A DNA stretch of 64,000 nt from Nostoc sp. UHCC 0702 (lineage in GTDB: Bacteria > Cyanobacteriota > Cyanobacteriia > Cyanobacteriales > Nostocaceae). The DNA is taken from contig CP071065.1 of NCBI GenBank assembly GCA_017164015.1, positions 1-64,000 of the forward strand, read 5' to 3'. Within the stretch, counting starts at the first letter, position 1; the number at the start of each line of letters is the position of its first letter. The notes beneath the pieces were generated by a model. The model was not told where the DNA came from, ran no database searches, and worked only from the letters and a program-made list of their open reading frames with translations. Shown in pieces: positions 55,904 to 64,000 of this stretch. The translations under genes and the position numbers were made by a program.

Positions 55904-56734
55904 TTAGCTAGCTTTGACGTTGACACTGATAAACTGTTGAATCAGTGCAATCACTTCATTGCGGCTAAGTTTTTCTCTACCATTAGCTAGAGCGTCAAGA
56001 GTGCCATGAGCCAAGGTTAAGGGAATTTGGCAAAAGTCTAAAGCAGGGCCAGCAGGAAGCGATTTAGTATAAGCATCTGCTAGTACTAAGTTGCGATGTG
56101 CATACTCATGTAGATTTGCTGCACTCCATCCTTCAGGAAAGAAGTCTACCCCACGTTCCAAATCTTCAATGTGGTTACGTAGGATGTTAACGGCTTGTAG
56201 ACCACGGCCAAACCCAATTGCTTGAGTACGGTTCGTCTCGGTTCCGTCGTACCAACTCCACAAATCCGAGAGTAACAAACCAACTGCACCTGCAACTCCA
56301 AAGGTATAACGATCTAAATCTGACTCTGTATCAATTTTCCAGTTTTTTTCTGCCCAGAAAGCCATGCGGTCTGCCATGGCTGCGGTAGCATCCCAAATCC
56401 GAGGTGCGATCGTTTCAGGTGCTAGTATCGACCATTCTCTCACCCTGATGGTGACTTCTTCTAAAGAATTCTCGTATCCGCTAAAGCCTGCCGAGAAAGC
56501 ATCAACTGCAAAACCATCAACACCTGCCTGTAATGTAAAGCTAATCATTCGTAACAGTTTTGCTTTTGTCGGATTATCCAGTTCTGGATGATCTTCAATT
56601 TCATCAATAGCACGCATACACAGGTATGCTGATGCTACTGCTTCTTGCAATCCTGGCGGCAATATACTAATTGGAATATAAAAAGTTCGGCTTGTTGCTT
56701 TGAGGATTTGCAATGCATCGCTACGTAAATCCAT
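55904..56734 (-). CDS. Squalene synthase family protein
   Basis: A phytoene/squalene-synthase-fold enzyme of 276 residues. The first Asp-rich motif is D44-E-I-E-D48 in YLCMRAIDEIEDHPEL, and the second lies near 200 in AVNILRNHIEDLERGVDFFPEGW. TSRTFYIPISILP at the start is closer to squalene synthases than to CrtB phytoene synthases. It should condense two farnesyl diphosphates via presqualene diphosphate to squalene, the substrate of Shc. ATG 56734 follows a GGAG site; the frame is open 11 codons further. Leading the hpnJ-hpnK group supports the squalene role; HpnD-type partial activity is the alternative. Confidence 0.82.
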   Translation of the reverse strand: MDLRSDALQILKATSRTFYIPISILPPGLQEAVASAYLCMRAIDEIEDHPELDNPTKAKLLRMISFTLQAGVDGFAVDAFSAGFSGYENSLEEVTIRVREWSILAPETIAPRIWDATAAMADRMAFWAEKNWKIDTESDLDRYTFGVAGAVGLLLSDLWSWYDGTETNRTQAIGFGRGLQAVNILRNHIEDLERGVDFFPEGWSAANLHEYAHRNLVLADAYTKSLPAGPALDFCQIPLTLAHGTLDALANGREKLSRNEVIALIQQFISVNVKAS

Positions 56735-57079
56735 ATCTCCACTCCCCTCTTTTTTCTGACACCACATGCAGTTTGCAGTTTTCTGATAATACTGGATCTA
56801 GTTGTTACTGAACCTAAAAAACTTTGGATACCCTAGTATTTCATCTAAAAATTGATTTTTTATAGTATCATAATTGACAAAATCCTCAAATTAAGCAAAG
56901 CAAAATCTAGTATATAAGACTTTAGTTACATGAATTTGTCGTGTATAGGCTAATATAGACATCAGTATTTTTTGGTGTAAATATAGACAATTGTGCTATA
57001 ATAACCGTGCTAAAATTTAACAGGTAATAACTAAAAGTTTTTCAGTAGCTAAAACCTAATTTATTTGTATAGTTAAAGC
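56735..57079. other. AT-rich gap upstream of the squalene synthase gene
   Basis: 345 bp of very AT-rich DNA with no ORF and no array, probably holding the promoter of hopanoid locus II on the minus strand. No specific element was recognised. Confidence 0.3.
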
Positions 57080-57420
57080 TACCGCAGGCGTGAGTTCTTC
57101 TAAGAATATGTCTCAAAAGTATTGGGCGAATATAATTCGCTACTACACAAACTCTCGTCCCTTCGGGTGACGCTACGAACGTCGAAGATCGCTCTTGAGA
57201 TCGCCAGTCGCCTGGGTCAGGAAACCCTACCAAGAGCGCTGGACTCACCGCCTACGCGGAAAGCGCGCTTAAACGAGGGTTTCAAACCCACGCAGGTGGG
57301 TAAAGTCTCGTATAGCCAAGCCACTGCGCTATCGCGGTTTCCCGACAGCCTTTGCATGTGGCGCGCGACTTCTAGTCGCTAGGGGAAGTAATAAATTAGA
57401 CTTTTCAAACATCCTCTAAG
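57080..57420. repeat. GC-rich repeat mosaic ending in an element terminus
   Basis: Modules include CTCGTCCCTTCGGGTGACGC, CTTGAGATCGCCAG, GCCACTGCGCTATCGC and CCGACAGCCTTTGCATGTGG, shared with 24690-24960 and 58857-58892. The mosaic ends in TTTCAAACATCCTCTAAG, the right terminus of the 5613/32979 element family. It abuts a truncated Nramp gene. A small ORF across it is rejected. Confidence 0.65.
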
Positions 57421-57457
57421 AGTTCCCTCGCTTCCACAAAGGAATTTTCTTAACTGA

Positions 57458-57805
57458 ACCGTATTGGCCTATATTGTGGCTCAAGCTTTTGGTTGGAATT
57501 GGGGTGAAAATCTGAAACCAAAAGATGCTGCACGCTTTAGTTTGGTTTACACTGTGTTTGTCTTTCTTTCTTCGTTACTAATAGTATTTGGTGTAGATCC
57601 TTTGCAATTAACATTATTTTCAATGGCGATTACAGCAGTGATTTTGCCGCCTGTAGTTGTGCCATTTTTAGTGTTAATGAACGATAAATTATATGTTGGT
57701 AAATATACCAACGGCTGGATTAGTAATAGCATTGTCATCTTTACTCTTGTACTAGCGTTTGTCCTGGCAATTGTTGCTATTCCTCTGGAAATTATTGGAG
57801 GATGA
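57458..57805 (+). pseudogene. 3' fragment of an Nramp-family Mn/Fe transporter
   Basis: The open frame encodes only the last ~113 residues of a divalent-metal transporter that is normally over 400 residues. It reads LAYIVAQAFGWNWGENLKPKDAARFSLVY, two hydrophobic helices (VFVFLSSLLIVFGVDP, FSMAITAVILPPVVVPFLVLMND), YTNGWISNSIVIFTLVLAFVL and the end IPLEIIGG. This matches the last membrane helices of Nramp proteins. The metal-binding DPGN helix is gone, so it cannot transport. The break lies at the repeat mosaic just upstream. Codons are still intact, implying a recent loss. Confidence 0.7.
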
Positions 57806-57875
57806 ATGGATTTAGGATTAGAATTTTTCTCTCAGTTTATATTTTTAACAAAAAACATAATTAAAAGTGATAAAA

Positions 57876-58220
57876 ATGGACATTATTAGAGATGTTCTTG
57901 ATAACCAATTAGTTGACCGCAATCAACGCAAAATGGGTAAATCAGTATTAGACTTAACAGGTAGAGCGATCGGACGCATTGAGGAAGTAAGAGCCGAACA
58001 ACAAGGTGAAGAATGGATTGTTAAAGAATATCTTATCGGCTATGCTGCTGCGTTAGAAAGGCTATCTGCTTGGACAATTGGGTTAAAAATTTTGCATCTA
58101 CTAGGAGCGTATAAAATCCAGGGTGGTTATACAGTACCTTGGGACAAGCTAGATTTGACAGACCCAGACAAGCCGCGTTTGCTTTGTAGTTTAAACGAAT
58201 TAAAGTCATTAGAGCAATAG
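57876..58220 (+). CDS. PRC-barrel-like small protein
   Basis: A soluble protein of 114 residues from ATG 57876 (a GTG three codons earlier is less likely). DIIRDVLDNQLVDRNQRKMGKSVLDLTG followed by GRIEEVRAEQQGEEWIVKEY looks like a PRC-barrel start, where a D..G.k.GkV.d strand pair is typical. The end is IQGGYTVPWDKLDLTDPDKPRLL, with the WDKLDLSDP form also common in PRC-type proteins. The function is unknown. It lies 70 bp after the Nramp fragment and was probably co-transcribed with the intact transporter, so a metal-linked role is possible. The call is moderate. Confidence 0.6.
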   Translation: MDIIRDVLDNQLVDRNQRKMGKSVLDLTGRAIGRIEEVRAEQQGEEWIVKEYLIGYAAALERLSAWTIGLKILHLLGAYKIQGGYTVPWDKLDLTDPDKPRLLCSLNELKSLEQ

Positions 58221-58277
58221 GAGTCAGTTGTCAGTTGTTAGTGGTCAGGAGGCAAGATTATTCTTTTTGTCCTCAAC

Positions 58278-58446
58278 TTAATGTTTCAGAAAAATTTTCA
58301 GAAATTGTTGATCATTTTCAGTCAAATAAACTCCAGTATTGTTAATAATTTCTAATGTTTCTACAGACTCTATATCTTTGATAAAAGGGTTTTCTAAGTA
58401 GTGGTCAGCCTGAAAATCAAGGGGTTTAAAGTGAATATCAAATCTT
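58278..58446 (-). pseudogene. Short gene-end remnant
   Basis: A frame of about 55 codons between stops on this strand reads FDIHFKPLDFQADHYLENPF, then IKDIESVETLEIINNTGVYL, then TENDQQFLKIFLKH, with protein-like composition but no start. The family is not recognised. Confidence 0.35.
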
Positions 58447-58603
58447 TAGCTCAGTGCGGTTTAAATCGCTGATATTAGAGCAAATTCGACTTGCACCGAC
58501 TATCTACGGAACTTTTTTTAAATTTTCAGAAAATACCATAATTTCTCCGCTTAGTTACCCAATTCGTCATAAATATATAGAAAGTTTCTGCATTAAGAGG
58601 TCT

Positions 58604-58814
58604 AGGACTTACGCACTCGTAACGAAAAACGGCGTTGCTGAATCAGAGTATGAAATGCCAAAATTACATTTATTTTTCTTTGTAGCTTTGCGCCTTTGCG
58701 TCTTTGCGTGAGACATATTCATACTTTCAATCAGCAACGCCCGAAAAACTAAGCTTTTGCAATTACTTTGCTAAGCTCGTAATGACCTAAAATCGTAGAC
58801 CGTGCGTAAGTTCT
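58604..58814. repeat. AGGACTTACGCAC element interrupted by a nested MITE
   Basis: Ends AGGACTTACGCAC (58604-58616) and GTGCGTAAGTTCT (58802-58814). Removing the nested insertion and one target copy leaves 92 bp, matching the intact 93-bp element at 37566-37658 in inverted orientation (shared GCAAAAGCTTAGTTTTTC and CTACGATTTTA). A further GCGCGTAAGTCCTGAATT end lies near 58938, and a GC-rich module at 58857-58892. Confidence 0.7.
58631..58741. mobile_element. MITE with perfect 8-bp target duplication
   Basis: A 111-bp insertion with inverted ends GGCGTTGCTGAATCAGAG / complement GGCGTTGCTGATTGAAAG, and no coding capacity. The direct repeat CGAAAAAC stands on both sides (58623-58630 and 58742-58749). 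The site without insertion is visible in the related element at 37566-37658. Degraded relatives lie at 39856-39958 and 36041. Confidence 0.85.
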
Positions 58815-59004
58815 GAGTCCATTTATAAAGTAAAAATAAAATTACTCTAGGGAAGCTACTGCGCGATCGCCCTCTGCTGACAGCCTTTGCATGTAGGGTT
58901 GTTTCTCCTATGAGCAATAGAAGTCATATGATAATGCGCGTAAGTCCTGAATTAAAAGGACTCAGCTTGTTTTAAGCTAATAAAAAAATCGTGGGTATAA
59001 ATTG

Positions 59005-61383
59005 ATGGCAACTGTAGAATTAGAAAAAAAGGTCATGACTGAAGAAGAAGTGACCAAGCTGTGGGAAGCGTTCAAAGTATTTGATGCGGACGGTAGCGGT
59101 GCCATCTCAGCAAAAGAATTGGGGGAAGTGATGCGATCGCTAGGGCAAAGTCCCAGCGACATCGGACTGCGCGACATGATCAAAGAAGTGGATGTTGACT
59201 TATCAGGCAGTATTGATTTTGAGGAATTCAAAACCCTGATGGTGTCAGCACAAGGCGATCGCCAAAGCCGTCTGAAGTTGGCATTTAGCGTGTTTGATGA
59301 AGATGGTAGCGGTCAGATTACCACAAACGAACTGCACAGTGTTATGACTCTGTTTGGGCTAACGGACACAGAACTCGACGATCTCATTAAAGAGGTCGAT
59401 CACGATGGCGATGGTTCAATAGACTTGCAAGAGTTTATGAAACTAGTTCCACCAGAGTCAGAAATAACCAGCGGCTATAAAGATTCACCCATTTCTTTTA
59501 CCAGTTCCCCTGAAAATAATCCAGCGCTGGTTACTGCAAACGACGCACCCATATCATCAACCAGTGTATCTCCCACACAGGAAACACAGGGCGATAATCT
59601 AGAAGTGGTACAACTCAAAGAACTGCTCGCGCAACACCCACAAGAGCAAAAAGAACGTGCCACCTCCCGACTGCAAATGCAGATTGGTTTGTTTCGCCTG
59701 ATCCAAGGAGCTGCCTACCGTTGCTTCCGCGAGAGTTTCTCTGCCAATCACGAAACCCACCTGCGCGTGAGGAAACTGCCCTACAAAATTACAGACTTTG
59801 TGCAGTTTGTCCAAAAAGCGATCGCATTATACAAAGGTTTAGATATCGTAGAAAAAGCTTGCTACCACCTGTTAGATGCGATCGTTGAATCAATCGAACA
59901 AGAGTATGCCAGACTCCAAGACCGTATCCAGAACTGGAAGAGCATCCAAAAAACACCTGAAATGTTAGCTGAAGAAAAAGCAATGGAGTTAGCACGCCGT
60001 AAATCCATCTCTGTCAAGGAGAAGTTTGCAGCGGGTGTAGAGTTCGCCATTACTATCAAGAAAAAACATTTCAGCTTTCGTGACATTGCAGCAGGCGTGC
60101 TAGCAATCAACGAACTCAACCGTCTCAGGCGGATGGAACTGAATGCAGAACTTACTCCCCCTCCCCCAAAATCACCAGGCGATCCCAAAGATTACCTCAA
60201 GCAGTGGAACCGCATTATTCTTGCCGATGCTTCAGAAGAAATAGACGGTGCAATGATGCCAGTAGCCTATTGGTATGAAGATTTCATGCCGAAGTTGCTA
60301 GCTGCTTTCAGTGTCAACACTGCCGCTGACTTGGAAAACAACACCATACCTGACGAAGCAGCTTTGGCTCAGTGGTATGAAGATACTAAAACAGTGGGAG
60401 AATTTGACCGCTATGGGGCAGATGTGGCAGAGAACTTTTCTAAATGCACTCCCAAACAAAAATTGGCAATTAAGCAGGCATGGCGTTTGACGCATCATTA
60501 TCTCAATGGCGTGCAAAAACGGCGTGAACGCCAAGAGTTTGGGCGCGAGTCAGGGGCACTTTCGCAATACGTGGCATTCATTGATGTGTATTTGGGACGC
60601 AGTGATATTAAAGATGCCCAGATGCGCCTGAGCTTTCCTTATTACATTGGGCCCGCTGTGTGGCGTTTCTTCCACACCACGGCTGAAATCGTATGTAATA
60701 AGCCATACAAAGAGCAAAAAGCGCTCGTGGCAGTTTTCCAAGACTTCTTTAAACTATTTGCCACGATGTACCCCTGCCCTTACTGCCGTCACCACCTGAA
60801 TATGTATGTGGTGCAGAACAAAGAGGTCGATATGTACCCAGTAGAGTATCTTTTGCTGGGACGCGACCCGCAACTGAACAATTTTGAGGTATCGATGGAG
60901 GCCAAGCTGTCTACAGTTGTAGATGGCCCCGCCTTACGCTTATTTTTCTGGAAACTACATAACACCGTTTCCTCATCCATTGCCCGCTCCGAGGAATGGT
61001 ATCACAAAGATGAGAAAGCTTTTTACACTACCCGCTATTGGCCCAGTCTGGACTCCGAACTCGCACGAAGCAAAGCGCTCAAACACCTCAGCATCTCCAT
61101 CGAGCGATTATACCGCCTCTATGGAATTCTTAAACCGACATCGCGGTTGGCAGGAGTCAGAGCAACTCTGCAAAAGCTCTTGCAGAAAGGCGATGAGTTA
61201 GGTATCAAAGAGGCGTGTACCCTAGCCGAAGTTTATATCAAAGAGTTGGAATCATCTGTGAACGACGGGCAATTTCTTCAGGAAGCCTACCGCTTTGACC
61301 CTGAAATTGTAGATAAAAACCCCTACTTTTCTCCTGAAGAGGAAGAGTTTGCTCGCAGTGGCGTATTTGTAGAAGTCATATAA
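59005..61383 (+). CDS. Calmodulin-like EF-hand protein fused to an Erv/ALR sulfhydryl oxidase domain
   Basis: A soluble protein of 792 residues. Residues 15-147 form four canonical EF hands spaced as in calmodulin, with loops D27-E38, D63-E74, D98-E109 and D132-E143. A Ser/Thr/Pro-rich linker (to ~195) leads to a helical middle region (~200-320, RLQMQIGLFRLIQGAAYRCF). The C-terminal part (~550-700) resembles Erv/ALR FAD-linked thiol oxidases: VWRFFHTTAEI, the redox pair C591-P-Y-C594 (YPCPYCRHH) and KLHNTV at 651-655. No signal peptide is seen, so the place of oxidation is unclear. ATG 59005 is chosen over TTG 59002. Calcium control of disulfide formation is inferred from the fusion. Confidence 0.85.
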   Translation: MATVELEKKVMTEEEVTKLWEAFKVFDADGSGAISAKELGEVMRSLGQSPSDIGLRDMIKEVDVDLSGSIDFEEFKTLMVSAQGDRQSRLKLAFSVFDEDGSGQITTNELHSVMTLFGLTDTELDDLIKEVDHDGDGSIDLQEFMKLVPPESEITSGYKDSPISFTSSPENNPALVTANDAPISSTSVSPTQETQGDNLEVVQLKELLAQHPQEQKERATSRLQMQIGLFRLIQGAAYRCFRESFSANHETHLRVRKLPYKITDFVQFVQKAIALYKGLDIVEKACYHLLDAIVESIEQEYARLQDRIQNWKSIQKTPEMLAEEKAMELARRKSISVKEKFAAGVEFAITIKKKHFSFRDIAAGVLAINELNRLRRMELNAELTPPPPKSPGDPKDYLKQWNRIILADASEEIDGAMMPVAYWYEDFMPKLLAAFSVNTAADLENNTIPDEAALAQWYEDTKTVGEFDRYGADVAENFSKCTPKQKLAIKQAWRLTHHYLNGVQKRRERQEFGRESGALSQYVAFIDVYLGRSDIKDAQMRLSFPYYIGPAVWRFFHTTAEIVCNKPYKEQKALVAVFQDFFKLFATMYPCPYCRHHLNMYVVQNKEVDMYPVEYLLLGRDPQLNNFEVSMEAKLSTVVDGPALRLFFWKLHNTVSSSIARSEEWYHKDEKAFYTTRYWPSLDSELARSKALKHLSISIERLYRLYGILKPTSRLAGVRATLQKLLQKGDELGIKEACTLAEVYIKELESSVNDGQFLQEAYRFDPEIVDKNPYFSPEEEEFARSGVFVEVI

Positions 61384-61397
61384 ATATCAATAGCTCG

Positions 61398-61435
61398 TAC
61401 AAGTAAGGTAAATATTATTACTTACCTTACTTGTA
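61398..61435. terminator. Perfect 14-bp hairpin after the EF-hand/Erv gene
   Basis: Arms TACAAGTAAGGTAA and TTACCTTACTTGTA enclose a 10-nt loop 15 nt after the stop codon. There is no direct T-run, so termination is likely but not certain. Confidence 0.5.
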
Positions 61436-61488
61436 AGCTGTCGCGCCTACAAATTGCACCATTTTTATTGTAAATAAAAGCTTCAAAC

Positions 61489-61561
61489 CTGCTCCCCCGC
61501 TCCCCTGCTCCCCTGCTCCCCCGCTCCCCCGCTCCCCCGCTCCCCTGCCCCCCCGCTCCCC
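61489..61561. repeat. GCTCCCCY octamer array
   Basis: About nine GCTCCCCT/GCTCCCCC units lie between the EF-hand/Erv gene and the RnfD-like gene. The rest of the 276-bp gap is AT-rich. Confidence 0.8.
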
Positions 61562-61659
61562 TATTTTGTAACAAAATCTGTAACGACAATATGATTTGAG
61601 CTTTTACTCGTTTAGATTGATGAGAAATCTACGGGTAATCCCTGAATGAAGGGGTAATT

Positions 61660-62607
61660 TTGCTTAAAGATATACGAGATTATCAAATTCTGTTTCTGGG
61701 CTTGTTTCTAGTCTTGGGAATTGCTACAAGGGACTGGACGCTACGACCGGAGTTGATTGGTGTAGCGATCGCCACTTGTTTAGCAACACAATGGATACTG
61801 TCATTTGTGATTAGTCATTGGTCATTAGTTACTGGTACTGAACAAAAGACAAATGACACAGCACACATGAGGAATCTTCGTAGTGCTTTGATTACCTCAT
61901 TGGGACTGAGCTTGCTTTTGCGAGCTGACCACTGGCCGACAATGGCTTTAGCAGCAACAAGTGCGATCGCTAGTAAATTTCTTTTCCAAGTCGGTGATAA
62001 GCATTTTTTCAATCCTGCTAATTTTGGTATTATTTTTGCCTTATTGCTAGCGCCCGATGCTTGGGTTTCTCCCGGACAGTGGGGTGAACAATGGTGGTAC
62101 GGGCTGTTATTTGCTGGCACTGGTGGCATGATTTTGCAACGGATTGGTCGCTGGGACACCACAGCAGCTTTTTTAGGTGCATACTCCTTGCTGGAAGCAA
62201 TTCGTAATCTTTGGCTGGGTTGGACTTGGGATGTTTACTGGCATCGGTTGATGAGCGGTTCTTTGCTGCTGTTTGCCTTATTTATGATCACCGATCCCCG
62301 GTCAATTCCCAACGCTCGAATTGCGCGTGTAATTTGGGCAGTGTGCATCGCCATCTTGACTTTTATTCTGAGGAATTATTTCTTTATTTCCACCGCAGTT
62401 TTCTGGGCATTGTTCGCCCTTGCACCATTGACCATCCTGTTAGATGTTCTCTGGTCAGCCCCGCGATTTTCTTGGTTAGGGGGTGGGGAGATGGGGAGCA
62501 GGGGAGCAGGGGAGATGGGGAGCAGGGGAGATGGGGAGCAGAGGAGATGGGGAGCAGGGGAGCAGGGGAGCAGGGGGGATGAGGGAGAAATAAAAACTGA
62601 TTACTAA
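61660..62607 (+). CDS. Stand-alone RnfD/NqrB-like membrane protein
   Basis: A 315-residue protein with about eight hydrophobic helices. It resembles subunit D of Rnf and B of Nqr, which bind covalent [48 protein letters not shown] and [16 protein letters not shown] are the conserved stretches, and [19 protein letters not shown] ends the core. The other Rnf/Nqr subunits are absent. The start is TTG 61660 with AAGGGG upstream. Residues ~50-68 ([19 protein letters not shown]) look repeat-derived, and the last ~40 residues ([20 protein letters not shown] onward) certainly are. It is followed by a DUF2330 gene, with which it probably works. Confidence 0.82.
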   Translation: MLKDIRDYQILFLGLFLVLGIATRDWTLRPELIGVAIATCLATQWILSFVISHWSLVTGTEQKTNDTAHMRNLRSALITSLGLSLLLRADHWPTMALAATSAIASKFLFQVGDKHFFNPANFGIIFALLLAPDAWVSPGQWGEQWWYGLLFAGTGGMILQRIGRWDTTAAFLGAYSLLEAIRNLWLGWTWDVYWHRLMSGSLLLFALFMITDPRSIPNARIARVIWAVCIAILTFILRNYFFISTAVFWALFALAPLTILLDVLWSAPRFSWLGGGEMGSRGAGEMGSRGDGEQRRWGAGEQGSRGDEGEIKTDY

Positions 62608-62625
62608 CTCCAAACTCCAAACTCC

Positions 62626-62735
62626 TAATCTCCAGTCCCCAATCCCCAATCCCCAGTCCCCAATCCCCAATCCCCAGTCCCCAGTCCCCAATCCCCAGTC
62701 CCCAGTCCCCAATCCCCAGTCCCCAATCCCCAGTC
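62626..62735. repeat. CCCCAAT/CCCCAGT heptamer array
   Basis: About fifteen CAATCCC/CAGTCCC units lie between the RnfD-like gene and the DUF2330 gene. A G-rich octamer array at 62474-62577 inside the RnfD-like gene precedes it in the opposite sense. Confidence 0.85.
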
Positions 62736-62760
62736 CCTATCTTGAAAGTGAAGGTATAAA

Positions 62761-64000
62761 ATGAACCGTTTGAAATTGATAATTCCATTACTAGTGGCAT
62801 TGGTAGCTGTGCTGTGCTTTGCGCCGACAGCTTGGGCATTCTGTGGATTTTATGTAGCCAAAGCTGATGCTAAATTGTACAACAAAGCTTCTCAGGTGGT
62901 GATTGCGCGAGATAGCGATCGCACCGTCTTAACAATGGCAAACGATTTTCAAGGAGAAGTGAAAGATTTTGCAATGGTAGTCCCTGTACCGACGGTGCTG
63001 CAAAAACAGCAAGTCCGCATTGCCCAACCTAAGATTATCGAACGTTTGGATGCTTTTAGTGCGCCACGATTGGTCGAATATTTTGACTCTGACCCTTGTG
63101 CCGATAACGATTGGCTAAACCGACCAGTACCTGCACCTAGTAGAGAAGCACTAAACAGTACAGCACCCAGTGCGAGGGGTGATGCTAGCTTGGGTGTGAC
63201 GGTTGAGGCCCGTTTTAATGTTGGCGAATACGATATTGTAATTCTGAGTGCTAAAGAATCTGGTGGGCTGGAAACTTGGCTCAACCGCAATGGCTACAAA
63301 ATCCCTAGAGGGGCGAAAGAGTTACTTAAGCCCTACATCCGCTCCTCAATGAAATTCTTTGTTGCTAAAGTCAACCTAGATAAATTCGAGGAATCTGGCT
63401 ATCAATTTCTCCGCCCACTGCAAATTTTCTATCAGTCACCCAAGTTCATGCTGCCAATTCGTTTAGGCATGATTAACGCTACAAAAGAGCAGGATTTGAT
63501 TGTATATATCCTATCACCTCAAGGTCAAGCAGAAATCACTAACTACCGGACTGTGAAAATCCCATCAAACGCTAACATTCCCCTGTTTGTTAAAGATGAA
63601 TTTAGCGACTTTTACAAATCTATGTTTCAAACTTCTTACGTCAAAGAAGATAGGAAAGTCGCTTTTTTGGAATATGCATGGGACATGAGTAGTTGCGATC
63701 CCTGTTCTGCCGAACCCTTGACCCAAGAGGAACTCAAGCAAGCAGGCGTGTTTTGGCTGGATGATAATTCTACCACTGATGCGCCAGTACCTCCCGGCTT
63801 TCGTCGTCGGTTTGGGACTAGTAATGTCTTCATTACACGATTGCATATCCGCTACACCCGTGACAAATTCCCCGAAGACCCAATATTTCAACAAACCTCC
63901 AACCGCGAGTCTTTCCAAGGACGTTATATTTTGCAACATCCTTTTACAGGTGAACTTAACTGTCAGTTAGGCAGAGAATACAAGCGGTCTTTGCCCAAAC
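62761..64000 (+). CDS. DUF2330 family exported protein (partial, runs off the window)
   Basis: Open from ATG 62761 to the window end with no stop, so at least 413 residues. GAAGG lies 7 nt before the ATG. A signal peptide ([17 protein letters not shown]) is followed by [20 protein letters not shown] and [20 protein letters not shown], the typical DUF2330 start. Later come [31 protein letters not shown] and [14 protein letters not shown], all family features, and two Cys pairs (SSCDPC). The protein should be periplasmic or anchored; its function is unknown. The adjacent RnfD/NqrB-like gene on the same strand suggests a redox-linked membrane role, which is inference. Confidence 0.88.
   Translation, partial: MNRLKLIIPLLVALVAVLCFAPTAWAFCGFYVAKADAKLYNKASQVVIARDSDRTVLTMANDFQGEVKDFAMVVPVPTVLQKQQVRIAQPKIIERLDAFSAPRLVEYFDSDPCADNDWLNRPVPAPSREALNSTAPSARGDASLGVTVEARFNVGEYDIVILSAKESGGLETWLNRNGYKIPRGAKELLKPYIRSSMKFFVAKVNLDKFEESGYQFLRPLQIFYQSPKFMLPIRLGMINATKEQDLIVYILSPQGQAEITNYRTVKIPSNANIPLFVKDEFSDFYKSMFQTSYVKEDRKVAFLEYAWDMSSCDPCSAEPLTQEELKQAGVFWLDDNSTTDAPVPPGFRRRFGTSNVFITRLHIRYTRDKFPEDPIFQQTSNRESFQGRYILQHPFTGELNCQLGREYKRSLPK

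Overview
This is chromosomal DNA of a filamentous, probably heterocyst-forming cyanobacterium of the Nostoc/Anabaena type (Nostocales). The evidence is the very frequent HIP1 octamer GCGATCGC, low-GC intergenic DNA packed with short tandemly repeated heptamers and small palindromic elements, and many protein families largely confined to cyanobacteria (DUF1822, DUF928, pentapeptide-repeat and CHASE2/CHAT proteins). No rRNA, tRNA, CRISPR array or complete transposase gene was seen.

Layout. 0-13 kb: dnaA followed by a cluster of TTTTCCACA DnaA boxes that is probably the replication origin, then small membrane or hypothetical genes, a pentapeptide-repeat protein, alaS, a small metal-binding protein, a diguanylate cyclase and an M41-type peptidase. 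13-22.7 kb: hopanoid locus I (shc, hpnB, hpnH, hpnA, an RND exporter, hpnG). 23-33 kb: a small lipid/polyketide pathway (FAAL-ACP, cytochrome P450, KS-AT-ACP-TE polyketide synthase) with a possible helical metal-binding oxygenase beside it. 34-37.5 kb: sulfone/sulfonate-sulfur scavenging (sfnG, sfnB, plus a decayed relative). 37.7-45 kb: rnz, an FkbM methyltransferase, cobU, hypotheticals, and a small surface-polysaccharide group (two GT2 enzymes and an acetyltransferase). 45-53 kb: a same-strand set of CHAT-TPR, DUF1822, CHAT-CHASE2 and DUF928 genes that looks like an uncharacterised caspase-like signalling system. 53-57 kb: hopanoid locus II (squalene synthase, hpnJ, hpnK). 57-64 kb: a 5'-truncated Nramp transporter, a PRC-barrel-like gene, a calmodulin-like/Erv-ALR sulfhydryl oxidase fusion, a stand-alone RnfD/NqrB-like membrane protein and a DUF2330 protein cut by the window end.

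How the genes fit together. Squalene made by the synthase at 56 kb would be cyclised by Shc. HpnH and HpnG then add and trim the adenosyl side chain, and HpnK and HpnJ act later on the sugar or cyclitol head group; HpnI and HpnO, normally also needed, are not in the window. The FAAL/P450/PKS set predicts an activated fatty acid extended once with malonate and released by a thioesterase, with no visible reductive domain.

The two most notable items are the four-EF-hand protein fused to an Erv/ALR thiol oxidase (59.0-61.4 kb) and the CHAT/DUF1822/CHASE2/DUF928 set. The genome is also being remodelled by repeats. Heptamer/octamer arrays are inserted in frame in HpnB and the RND exporter and form the C-terminal tails of a VanZ-like and an RnfD-like protein. 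Small inverted-repeat elements carry 8-bp target duplications, and one is nested inside another. Mosaic GC-rich repeats sit next to truncated genes.
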